A DNA stretch of 64,000 nucleotides from Gammaproteobacteria bacterium (GTDB lineage Bacteria > Pseudomonadota > Gammaproteobacteria > Pseudomonadales > Pseudohongiellaceae). The stretch spans positions 124,001 to 188,000 of the forward strand of contig DUBM01000014.1 in the NCBI GenBank assembly GCA_012960305.1, read 5' to 3'. The stretch's first letter is position 1. Each line of letters opens with the position of its first letter. Both the position numbers and the translations under genes were made by a program. The notes beneath the pieces are model-generated. The model ran no database searches. It had not been told where the DNA came from and worked only from the letters and a program-made list of their open reading frames with translations. Shown here one piece after another: positions 45,656 through 54,028 of this stretch.

Positions 45656-47839
45656 CTAAAAAGTCCCGGTTATTTTAAGCGACATTATCAATCCGCGAAT
45701 GCTGCAGCGCTTTTCGATTTCTTCAAGGATGCCGGCTGAGAGACGTCCAACATACCGAGTTCTATCGCTACATTGCTCAGGATTGCCAATGTCGCGGGCA
45801 TCCCAGCGCCAGCTGGTACCTGCAGGACTTATCCATTCGGCAAACAGCGACAGCCCCGGTTCAGCTCGCATGGTCAGTAAATCATCGACGTCATAGATCT
45901 TTGTGTTGCCGTCAAAATTGTCCCTCACACTGGCACCCCAGTTCAGGCTTAAGCGAGGAATATCATGGCGAAAACTGAGACTCGCTCTACCGCGACCGTG
46001 ATGTGACATCCGTCTATTCTGTCCAGTTAGTGGATCTCTAATTTCGGAATCCGCCAGGCTTAAACTTGTCGATACCAGCAGATTCGGCATATCGAACATG
46101 TGCATTCTAATGCTGCTATTTAACCTAATGCCGTACATCTTCCCATCGCCTATATTGCCATTGGCAGACAACAAATTATCTTCAGAAACCGATACATCGA
46201 GACGTTCGATCCTGTCCCGATGATCATGATAAAAAATCTGACCATCAATAACTCCGACATCATTTGGTAGTCGATACTCTGCATTGAAATTGTAGCTCCA
46301 GTACCATTCCTGACGCAGTTCAGAATTTCCCGCTGCAAAGTTGGAATCTTCGTCATTACTATCTGTGTCCGCAACAAAATCACTAAAACGAAGTTGCTGG
46401 ACAATTTTCTCTATCGATCCTCTCAGCTGAATAGTCGGCGTCAAGTCGTAGCGCAAATCAACTTTCGGCTTGACGAAATCAAAATCACGTTTGTTAGACA
46501 CGTCCCCTGACTGAGTAATTTCTGACTGCTCATACAGCAATGTACTTTCCAGAGACATTCTTGAACTAAAATTCCAGTTGTGAATAAGAAAAGGCTCATA
46601 ACGAACTTCTTCCACGATAGAGTTAGCATTGGATAGCGCTACCGCAACCAGCCCACCGAAGTTTGCCGAAGGATTGCCCGTGGAATCCAATACCCCCAAA
46701 GCAAGATTTGAATCCAGGGTGGTAACAGCTCGCTCGATTCCAAATTCGATGTCCTGTCCGTCAAAAATATCTCTGGTGTAAGAACTTCGTATTATTTCTT
46801 CTTCAGTAACACTCCCAGATTCAAGAAAAAGATTTTTTTCTTCGGATCCGTCAGCAAAAATTTCAAACCTTTCTCTAGTTCTACCACGATTATCCTGATT
46901 TAGAACAAACAAAATCTTGAATCGATCGCCATTATTTAAGAAGGTTTCATAGTCGCCACCGATTTCCCAGTTGTCCTGCTCTCCCGGGATATCGTCTCGT
47001 TGCAACTCAAGGATATTGGGCATGACAGTCAAATCGGTAGTGCTGCGCCTAGTCTTAGTTGGATTATCATTTTGAGAAAAGAGTGCATTAAAGCGCGCAC
47101 TAGAGCGATCGCTAAATTCATAGCCCAGATTAGCTGTCAGATCATAGCTTGTTTGTTCGGTGATGCTATCTTCGATTACGCGATCGTTTGGTGAAAAATC
47201 TCCGAGAATACTGTTCTCCTCACTTTCTTTATGACCGTATCGGGGTTCCGCAACTGCACTGAGTACATAATCAAATCCGCCGACACGATTCGAATAGGAC
47301 AGATTTGCTCCAGGTGCTATATCGCTGTCTCGACTCCTATCTGCGTTTATTTGATAGGACAGGCTTGAGTTATCGAGCTCTGCAAACAACACGACGTTAA
47401 CCACCTGACCACTGCCACGCACATCCAGTTCACCAGACGTACCACGAATAATCTGGATATAGTCCACCTGATCGGCGGTAATCCGGTTAAGCACACCACT
47501 GGTCTGATTATTCTTTCCGGCAGTGCGCTTACCATTGATGAGAATTTCGCTGGAACCACTACCACTGCCGAATCCACGACCTCCACCGCCGCCGCCGCCA
47601 CCCCGGAATCCGCCACTGCTGCTCGATCCGCCGCCAGTAGTTGAGCCGACTCCCGGAATTCGATCGAGCATGTCTTTGGCATTTACTGGACCATATTCAG
47701 CAAAGTAGCTTGCCGGATAGGTCACAGTGGACTCATCTTCCGCAATCTGAGCAAGGCTTTCGCTAGAGAATGACGCGGAACACAGCAGGCATACAAATGC
47801 GAGGTAACACTTTCTGATAGGTGAATTCATGGCACTCAT
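45656..47839 (-). CDS. TonB-dependent receptor with glycine-rich plug insert, 727 aa
   Basis: A medium-length receptor. It has a signal peptide ending ESLAQ, then a plug with KDMLDRIPGVG, an unusual Gly/Ser/Arg-rich run of about 30 residues (residues 64-97), ILINGKRTAGKNNQTSGVL and IQIIRGTSGELDVRGSGQVV. A barrel of about 570 residues follows, ending LKITGTF. The ILINGKR and IIRG elements are normal for plugs; the glycine run is not. Start ATG 47839 or 47830. It may bind a siderophore-like or other substrate, unknown. Confidence 0.86.
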   Translation of the reverse strand: MSAMNSPIRKCYLAFVCLLCSASFSSESLAQIAEDESTVTYPASYFAEYGPVNAKDMLDRIPGVGSTTGGGSSSSGGFRGGGGGGGGRGFGSGSGSSEILINGKRTAGKNNQTSGVLNRITADQVDYIQIIRGTSGELDVRGSGQVVNVVLFAELDNSSLSYQINADRSRDSDIAPGANLSYSNRVGGFDYVLSAVAEPRYGHKESEENSILGDFSPNDRVIEDSITEQTSYDLTANLGYEFSDRSSARFNALFSQNDNPTKTRRSTTDLTVMPNILELQRDDIPGEQDNWEIGGDYETFLNNGDRFKILFVLNQDNRGRTRERFEIFADGSEEKNLFLESGSVTEEEIIRSSYTRDIFDGQDIEFGIERAVTTLDSNLALGVLDSTGNPSANFGGLVAVALSNANSIVEEVRYEPFLIHNWNFSSRMSLESTLLYEQSEITQSGDVSNKRDFDFVKPKVDLRYDLTPTIQLRGSIEKIVQQLRFSDFVADTDSNDEDSNFAAGNSELRQEWYWSYNFNAEYRLPNDVGVIDGQIFYHDHRDRIERLDVSVSEDNLLSANGNIGDGKMYGIRLNSSIRMHMFDMPNLLVSTSLSLADSEIRDPLTGQNRRMSHHGRGRASLSFRHDIPRLSLNWGASVRDNFDGNTKIYDVDDLLTMRAEPGLSLFAEWISPAGTSWRWDARDIGNPEQCSDRTRYVGRLSAGILEEIEKRCSIRGLIMSLKITGTF

Positions 47840-48157
47840 AGGCCGCTGCGGTTAAATTCTAATGACATGGGGGTTGAGGATGCTCTTAAGGATTTCAATA
47901 GGACCATAAACACCAGAGTTTCTCCACTGGTTGTCATAAATCGTCACAAGTCGCAGCAGCCTTGCAGACCTAGAATTACGCATGGTTTCGCAATAAGGTT
48001 ACTTTGGCTAATGCATGTGCTGATTCCCAGAATCGATGGTAGTCTTTGAATTACAAAGTCGCCTTTGCGCAAGTTTAGCTCTAAACAAATACGCTCAAAT
48101 TGCAGAACCGATGCTGCTAGAATCAATTTTTAAAATAAAAATAAGGAGCAAGAAGTA
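47840..48157. other. intergenic between divergent genes, nothing recognised
   Basis: No remnant gene, strong hairpin or RNA is apparent. AAGGAG at about 48143-48148 serves the following gene. It presumably holds promoters for the receptor and for the unknown gene at 48158. Confidence 0.5.
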
Positions 48158-49300
48158 GTGACGCAGAATCATTGGGCAACATTCTCAGGGCAGCAACTTG
48201 CGTCTGCCTATGCTTTGGAAGCTGATGCATTTGGTGCAATAGCAATGAGTCCTAGCTTCGATGGTCTTATCAGGCAATTCAATGACTACGATAGCTATTT
48301 GAAACGTTTGAATCAAGATTCCAAGCACAGGGAAACTGTCCGTTCTCTATTGCAGAATGATGGAATAATCGACACGGCGGTTCCCACTAGGGAATTGGCT
48401 CAACTTTTCTGTTTGGCACAAATAGCTGCCTGCTCTGAACTATTCAGAGGTTGGGAGATTAATAGCTCACAACTGAATCGAGAAGGCATTCGTGCCCTGG
48501 TTGACCAAGGTAGCGCTGGCATAAGGAACATCCCGGAGATTCCACTTGAAACCCGCCCCGATCAATACAGCGAAGCTCAAAGACAGCTCATGAATGGGGT
48601 AAATGTTATTCAAAATGTAGATACCATTAGAGTTCTGCAGGTAGTTAAATTACTCGGCCTGATCTCGATTCATGCAAGCGATATTCAGCAACTTTCTCTT
48701 GGAGTTGGTAATGGGTATCGTGATCTCTATGGTATTCACGGTGTAGCTCGTATTAGTAAGAAGCAAGAAGGGGCTTCTACCATACTCAATTTTGATATGC
48801 TGGAGCAACAAGCGGCGCACACAGTGCTAGTCGATAGTGATCCAACCTATCATGATCACTTTGAGAAATTGAATCGGGAAGAGGCTGGCAGGGTGCTGGC
48901 ACTAAATACCGAAGCAGATCAGGCCATGAAGACATTAGAGGAAAAACAGCTAAAATTAGATTTAAGTTTGCGGAATTTAGTGGTTGGTTTGCGGATAGAT
49001 CACCATATGATTCCCGATGCCGAGAAATTTCTCGGACTGATAGCCACTGTAATCGACTCCAATGCCGACTTGATTTTTACGATTGGGGCTGGAAATAACC
49101 TGACGGAATTTGAAGGCAGGCTCAACTGCTTTGATAAACTCTTTGCCACGCTGACTCAAATTGGATTAAAGCCCATTCGATTGCTGCTGCACGGGAAAGG
49201 TTCACCGCAAGAGCAACGCAGCCGACCAAATTTTGGACAGCTTGCCTATACCAGCTATCAGATTCTTTATTGCAAGCTTCAGCGCGATAGAATGCTTTAG
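48158..49300 (+). CDS. protein of unknown function with methyltransferase-like motifs
   Basis: A 380-residue cytoplasmic protein without signal peptide. The N-terminal half is helical. The middle has LSLGVGNGYRD followed by TVLVDSDPTYHDHF, spaced like the first two motifs of a Rossmann SAM-dependent methyltransferase. The C-terminal half (DLIFTIGAGNNLTEFEGRLN, ending LQRDRML) could complete the fold. I do not recognise a family, and the fold is inferred. GTG 48158 is the start, with AAGGAG 9 bases upstream. Monocistronic. Confidence 0.7.
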   Translation: MTQNHWATFSGQQLASAYALEADAFGAIAMSPSFDGLIRQFNDYDSYLKRLNQDSKHRETVRSLLQNDGIIDTAVPTRELAQLFCLAQIAACSELFRGWEINSSQLNREGIRALVDQGSAGIRNIPEIPLETRPDQYSEAQRQLMNGVNVIQNVDTIRVLQVVKLLGLISIHASDIQQLSLGVGNGYRDLYGIHGVARISKKQEGASTILNFDMLEQQAAHTVLVDSDPTYHDHFEKLNREEAGRVLALNTEADQAMKTLEEKQLKLDLSLRNLVVGLRIDHHMIPDAEKFLGLIATVIDSNADLIFTIGAGNNLTEFEGRLNCFDKLFATLTQIGLKPIRLLLHGKGSPQEQRSRPNFGQLAYTSYQILYCKLQRDRML

Positions 49301-49315
49301 AGAAAACAGAAAATT

Positions 49316-49543
49316 TCATTTGTAATTGGAAGAAGAACCTGAAATCAGATCCATGTATAAAGCTTGATCGGCTTTGCCATGCATCTCTTCGTTGTGATCG
49401 ATAAATTTATCATTGCTAAGTTCCAACAACTCACGGAATTTTACTCCAAGTTAAGTTCTCTTGGCTCTACTATTTTCAATCAAGCCGGAAACCCATACCA
49501 TTGCTTTCAGTGCTATCCTATTGAATAGTTGAGCAATAAATGG
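49316..49543 (-). pseudogene. unidentified gene remnant with one in-frame stop
   Basis: The minus-strand frame reads AQLFNRIALKAMVWVSGLIE, then TAA, then VKFRELLELSNDKFIDHNEE and a natural end at LISGSSSNYK. Composition is coding-like on both sides of the stop. No start codon or known domain is visible. The rest of 49301-49741 shows nothing I can identify. Confidence 0.35.
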
Positions 49544-49741
49544 CTAAGGTGAACTTGTCGCGCAAATCGGATTGCAATTTTGAATGTCGATGGGCAGGCG
49601 ATTATCAACAGCAGCATTATTTCCTCTTCGAGGCTTCCGAGGCAATACTCCAATATTATGTGCTCTAGGGCTATGGACTAAATTCAAAAAGGCTTCTATT
49701 CTTCTTCTTTTCCTTTCTCAACAAACCAACGTCTCATCATA

Positions 49742-50761
49742 ATGCGGAACAGCGAAACCAAAACCCCCTCAAAATCAGAAGTTGAGTTACTTTTCAATCT
49801 CTATAATTCCGGGAATTTATTAGAAGCTGAAAATCATTGCAAAAAACTGCTAAATACTTACCCTGACTCTGCTCTTGTTTCCAATATGCTCGGCGTCGTG
49901 TTTCTAGCTCAAGGAAAACCAACGCAGGCACTGGCTGCCTACGAAAATACCATTCAAACAAATCCTGACTATCCAGATGTTTATAACAATCTCGGAATCT
50001 TGCTGAATTCTCTTGGACAATTTGACGAGGCAATTGAAAAATTTACAAAAGCTGTCGAATTAGATCCCGACTTTGGAGATGCCCTCAATAACTTGGGCGC
50101 AATGCTGCAAAACCAAGATCAGCATGAACGAGCCCTGATACATCTATCGAAAGTTGTTGCATTGAATTCTAACAACCCCTTAGCTTACTTTAACTATGCA
50201 AATTCCCTGAAGGCAACAGGTAAAAATGATGCCGCCTTAGAAAACTATAACAAGGCTGTAAATTTACAACCTTCGTTTTCACTAGCCTTTAATAATCGTG
50301 GCAACCTTTTAGAAAGCATGGCCAGATATGAGGAATCCAAGAGAAGTTATACAAGGTCTATCGAATTAGATCCCAGCCATGCGCGAGCTTATAGTAACCG
50401 AGGTATCGTCGAGAAAAAATTGGCCAACTACCCCGGAGCTAGAAGGGATTTTAGTAAAGCTGTTGAACTCGATCCTTGGCGGCTAGAGGATTCAAAGGAA
50501 GACAGCAATTTAAAATTTAGACTGCATATTAATTTAGGAGATATTCAGATGTATTTTAGGGAATACGACAAAGCCTTGGCAGCTTATGATCGTGCCGCAG
50601 AAATTGATCCAGATGCTTTAGATGTACTAGCATTTAAAGGTAATGCTGTAGCTGGACTCGGTAACTTGCGCGAAGGCTTGCAGTTAAGACAGGAATCGTT
50701 CGGGTTTATATCTTTCGATATTTCGAAAGGTGTATCGATCATTCATGGGCAGACGAAATGA
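49742..50761 (+). CDS. TPR-repeat protein
   Basis: A 339-residue soluble protein made of about eight tandem tetratricopeptide repeats. Examples are ALAAYENTIQTNPDYPDVYN, EAIEKFTKAVELDPDFGDAL and YTRSIELDPSHARAYSNRG, each with the canonical W/L-G-Y-A-F-A-P spacing. TPR arrays bind proteins. It overlaps the next gene by ATGA, so it is made together with the 2OG-Fe(II) oxygenase and is probably its partner or substrate-presenting scaffold. Confidence 0.92.
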   Translation: MRNSETKTPSKSEVELLFNLYNSGNLLEAENHCKKLLNTYPDSALVSNMLGVVFLAQGKPTQALAAYENTIQTNPDYPDVYNNLGILLNSLGQFDEAIEKFTKAVELDPDFGDALNNLGAMLQNQDQHERALIHLSKVVALNSNNPLAYFNYANSLKATGKNDAALENYNKAVNLQPSFSLAFNNRGNLLESMARYEESKRSYTRSIELDPSHARAYSNRGIVEKKLANYPGARRDFSKAVELDPWRLEDSKEDSNLKFRLHINLGDIQMYFREYDKALAAYDRAAEIDPDALDVLAFKGNAVAGLGNLREGLQLRQESFGFISFDISKGVSIIHGQTK

Positions 50762-51360
50762 ACCGTATAAGCGTAGAAGGCTCAAGTCCACATTTTATTG
50801 GCAGTTGGAATATTGAACAAAATTTACTGTGTGATGAGATAGTTAATTTTTTCGAAACCCATCAAGAAAAGCAAGAGCCAGGTCAATCTGCTGGAGGAGT
50901 GAATCTTGAATCAAAGAATTCTACAGATATAACAGTGCACCCGAGAGATCTAGAATTACCAGAATATAAATCGGTTAAAGAATACATAAATTGTTTATAT
51001 GCTTGCTATGAAGACTATTTAAAGCAATTTCCATTCTTGGCTTCGACAATGCCACGAACAGACATCGGTTCATTCAATGTTCAAAAATACCTGCCAGGTG
51101 GTCACTTTAAATTGCCCCACAGCGAGCGGACAGCAATAGTAAATTCTTTCAGGGTTCTTGCCTGGATGACTTATTTAAATGATGTTGAAGATGGGGGGTC
51201 AACCTCGTTTGTTCATCAGGATTTAGAAATACAGCCAGAGAGGGGAAAGACCCTGATTTGGCCCGCCGAATGGACTCATGCTCATTTGGGAAATATTGTT
51301 AATTCGGGGGAAAAATACATTATTACTGGCTGGATGCACTTTCCACACGAGGTTAGATAG
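50758..51360 (+). CDS. 2OG-Fe(II) oxygenase, prolyl-4-hydroxylase-like
   Basis: A 200-residue double-stranded beta-helix enzyme. YLPGGHFKLPHSERTAIVN carries the first metal ligands as His-x-Glu (HSE) where His-x-Asp is usual. VLAWMTYLNDVEDGGSTSF is the family core. The distal His lies in WPAEWTHAHLGN, and a basic residue for 2-oxoglutarate is near GEKYIITGW. Such enzymes hydroxylate protein or small-molecule substrates with O2. Coupled to the TPR protein by ATGA overlap. Confidence 0.85.
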   Translation: MNRISVEGSSPHFIGSWNIEQNLLCDEIVNFFETHQEKQEPGQSAGGVNLESKNSTDITVHPRDLELPEYKSVKEYINCLYACYEDYLKQFPFLASTMPRTDIGSFNVQKYLPGGHFKLPHSERTAIVNSFRVLAWMTYLNDVEDGGSTSFVHQDLEIQPERGKTLIWPAEWTHAHLGNIVNSGEKYIITGWMHFPHEVR

Positions 51361-51661
51361 GATTTATCCTGCCACTGACTGCACCGATTGCTGATCAGAA
51401 CTAGCGAATAAAGCTAAGCTATTGAATTTATGAAAAACAAACTAAATTTATTTAGGAAATTACTTCTCAAGTCTCAAGTAGTAAACTCCATTCTATTATC
51501 AAAACTACGCACACAGACATCCACAAACTATTTATAACAATCTACTTCTAGACATCTGCAATGCCTACTTTTATGCTAAAGGGTCAGCTGATGGCTAACC
51601 ACTATACAATTGTTAGTGCAGATTAAGAAAATCTTGAGATGCTTTAATTGAGGAAAAGACA
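51361..51661. other. intergenic, nothing recognised
   Basis: AT-rich spacer between the oxygenase gene and a small lipoprotein gene. No hairpin with a T-run, RNA or remnant frame stands out. GAGGAAAAG near 51651-51659 serves the lipoprotein gene. Confidence 0.5.
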
Positions 51662-51964
51662 ATGGTAAAACCCCTAAGTTTACTAGTGCTCATCGCTGCA
51701 TTAACAGCGTGTGAAGGTCTATACGATGATGATGGGATTCCGGCAATTCGCACCCGCGCCGATGTTATCGCCTATAATGCCACCGTAACTGCTGAGAATG
51801 ACAAGTTAGTCTGTACCCGTGAACAGGTAATAGGTACAAACATCCGCCAGCTTGTTTGTCTGACCGCTGCTCAAAGAGCGATAATACAAGAACAGGCGCA
51901 GGCAGACGCAGGCTTCCTGAACAGAACTCTGGATATTGGGGCCGGCGGCAATATTGCTCAATAA
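51662..51964 (+). CDS. small lipoprotein with the C-x6-GTxIxQxVC motif
   Basis: A 100-residue protein. The signal peptide ends in lipobox ALTAC, so the mature protein is lipid-anchored. It then has VIAYNATVTAENDKLVC and CTREQVIGTNIRQLVC, the same two-cysteine motif found at 10987 and in the next gene: 14 residues between cysteines. The rest is short and Ala/Gln-rich. Probably a disulfide-stabilised periplasmic protein of an undescribed family. Likely related in expression to the neighbour 107 bases downstream. Confidence 0.75.
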   Translation: MVKPLSLLVLIAALTACEGLYDDDGIPAIRTRADVIAYNATVTAENDKLVCTREQVIGTNIRQLVCLTAAQRAIIQEQAQADAGFLNRTLDIGAGGNIAQ

Positions 51965-52070
51965 TTCGATATTGAATTGGAGATAAAGCAGGTCAGCCCT
52001 GATTTGTGAGTGTCTAACAATTTAATAAAGGCGCACACTCTTATTTTAATATTATAAAACTGGATTCAAG

Positions 52071-52544
52071 ATGAAGAAGTTAACACTAATATTATCCTTG
52101 ATAGCTGTTTCCCAACTAGCATTCGGTCAGACAGCAGATGAATCTGATATAGAAGAAATCATCATAATAGGTGAACTGTCCAGGTCGGCGGTTAGGTCTC
52201 AGATTATCCGCGTCGAAAATGATATTTATGATTTTTACAATGCAAACAATGGCAACGAAAAATTAGATATAGTCTGCCGCGAAGTCGCCCTAACAGGAAC
52301 TAGAATTCCCCAGCGTGTCTGTGAAACGGTGTTTTTAACTGAGGCCAGAAACCGAGAGATGCGGCAATTTATCCATGAATTCTCTGGTGTCGCAGAGCTG
52401 CAATCACTGGAAGCGAACGTACAGAAAGAAATGGATGAAATGAACGCAGTTTATGTAGAACTGATCAAAAAAAACGCATCCTTCTCTGAAGCCTTGCTAA
52501 TCTTAGAGGACTTGAAAGCCCATCTCGAAGAGCTAGGCGGATAG
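52071..52544 (+). CDS. secreted two-cysteine protein with TonB-box-like N-terminus
   Basis: A 157-residue protein; the signal peptide ends LAFGQ. The mature N-terminus has DIEEIIIIGELSRSAVRSQI, strikingly like the receptor N-terminus IEEIAVTGTRIRGA at 2672-5479. Then IYDFYNANNGNEKLDIV and the motif CREVALTGTRIPQRVC, followed by a charged helical C-terminus. It is a paralog of the genes at 10987 and 51662. Function unknown; periplasmic location is expected. Confidence 0.8.
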   Translation: MKKLTLILSLIAVSQLAFGQTADESDIEEIIIIGELSRSAVRSQIIRVENDIYDFYNANNGNEKLDIVCREVALTGTRIPQRVCETVFLTEARNREMRQFIHEFSGVAELQSLEANVQKEMDEMNAVYVELIKKNASFSEALLILEDLKAHLEELGG

Positions 52545-52860
52545 ACCTTAAAGACATCTCTATCTGGTCGTGTATTTATACTAGATTGCCTACCTTGAGT
52601 GCTTACTTTTTTCCCGAAATAATCATTAGTTTTAAGGAATGACTACAGCAGTCTTTTTTTATCCGGATCTCATGCTATTTGAATGGCTGAATTCGCTGAA
52701 CAAGCAACTTGCATATTCCGATTGACGAAGCTATTACGGCAAAACTTATGGTGAATCAGTTTCAGCTAATTCACAGCCAAGCAATCAAACAGTACTCTAA
52801 ATATAGATTATTAATCTTTACTCTAAATTCCTACTTAAGGCGATAAAACAAAAAAACACT
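52545..52860. other. intergenic, nothing recognised
   Basis: AT-rich spacer between two secreted-protein genes. I see no terminator with a T-run, RNA or remnant frame. The promoter of the next gene is presumably here. Confidence 0.5.
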
Positions 52861-53724
52861 ATGAACAATAGAAATACTCGTTTTTCTGCGACCAAGGGTT
52901 CTGACTTAACTCGCAAAACGGCAATTGTTTGCGCGTTATTCGCGGCATTGCCCTACTCTCAGCTAAACGCCCAGGAAAATGCCTGGAGCGGGTTGGCCCG
53001 CAGCCAATTCGACAGTGCCGCACTAACTCTCCGCATTCCCTGTGTTGTTCTGGAGGATGAAATTGGCAATAGTTTGCCAGGATTCTCACCAGCTTTTGCA
53101 TTGAATCTGCTATTGATCAGTGACGATGAAGATAACCAATTGCTCCGGCTGGTAGAGCCATTGCAAGAGTTTGCTGAGGTGCCCGCTAGCTGCCTGGATA
53201 CGCTTAAAGTTTCCAGCGATGGCACTACCGCCACTTACTCAACGAATTCTACAGAACTGGATATTGATGCAGCAGTGTACGCAAACAGATATTACACGAT
53301 AGAGTTACAAGCAAACCTAGAGGGGCAGGGTCCAATTGATTTCTCTGTTCTCAGCGCAGAGTCGAGAATCTATCGGGCACCCATGTTCCGCGGAGATACC
53401 CTTTTAATTATTATCCCGGCACCTCCTTTCGTAGCAGATTTTATTTATGATGATGCCCTAATAGTTTCATCAGTCCAGAAAGTTTACACAGATTTGGCTG
53501 TCTACGAGCCCAGCACTATCGATGTTAGCTGTTCTTATTTTGATCCCCTGGGGCTATTGGAACTGGTTGATGTAGTCAATGGTAATTCTCGTTACCGACT
53601 TAAGTCCACTGTCACTGCCGCTAATAATAATACGAGTTTTTCAGTGAGATGCAGTGTGTTTAATCGTGATCTCAATCGCGATGTAATCGATATCGATATT
53701 CTGAGCTGGTTTATCCAAATATAA
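52861..53724 (+). CDS. secreted protein of unknown function, 287 aa
   Basis: An exported protein: a basic N-terminus, then the signal peptide segment TAIVCALFAALPYSQLNAQ. The mature part is beta-rich and acidic, with several cysteines (RIPCVVLED, PASCLDTL, DVSCSYFD, VRCSVFNRD) that could pair in the periplasm, and ends LSWFIQI. I do not recognise a domain. It may be an outer-membrane-associated or extracellular beta protein. It is convergent with the large TonB receptor gene. Confidence 0.72.
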   Translation: MNNRNTRFSATKGSDLTRKTAIVCALFAALPYSQLNAQENAWSGLARSQFDSAALTLRIPCVVLEDEIGNSLPGFSPAFALNLLLISDDEDNQLLRLVEPLQEFAEVPASCLDTLKVSSDGTTATYSTNSTELDIDAAVYANRYYTIELQANLEGQGPIDFSVLSAESRIYRAPMFRGDTLLIIIPAPPFVADFIYDDALIVSSVQKVYTDLAVYEPSTIDVSCSYFDPLGLLELVDVVNGNSRYRLKSTVTAANNNTSFSVRCSVFNRDLNRDVIDIDILSWFIQI

Positions 53725-53972
53725 TCAAAACTTGCGCTCTCTAAGATACTCTTTTTCGGACATTTTTTTCTAAACACGCTGTCGCACACAACAGGCGAAT
53801 ATCAGCAAGCGATAGGTCTGTGTGCTTTAGATATTTCCAGCCGAGAAACTCTGCAGATAAAACCTCTTTTTATTAGCTCTCACTTCTCGATTGATTCTTA
53901 ATGGGAACTCGTCTTACACCTCTTCCATTCAAATCGAAGGGATTTTTCGGCGCATATACACGAATTTTCCAA

Positions 53973-54008
53973 GTAAAAAAAACGGCCCCTTCTTTCGAAG
54001 GAGCCGTT
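53973..54008 (-). terminator. Rho-independent terminator of the 1-kb-residue receptor gene
   Basis: On the minus strand a 12-bp stem with one mismatch (AACGGCTCCTTC / GAAGGGGCCGTT) and a 4-base loop is followed by eight T's, 21 bases after the receptor stop at 54029. The remainder of 53725-54028 shows nothing else. Confidence 0.85.
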
Positions 54009-54028
54009 CTTGTACTGCAAGAGTCGTC

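Noticed and set aside
47523..47708. Plus-strand proline-rich frame
   Set aside because: It is the reverse complement of the Gly-rich plug coding sequence.
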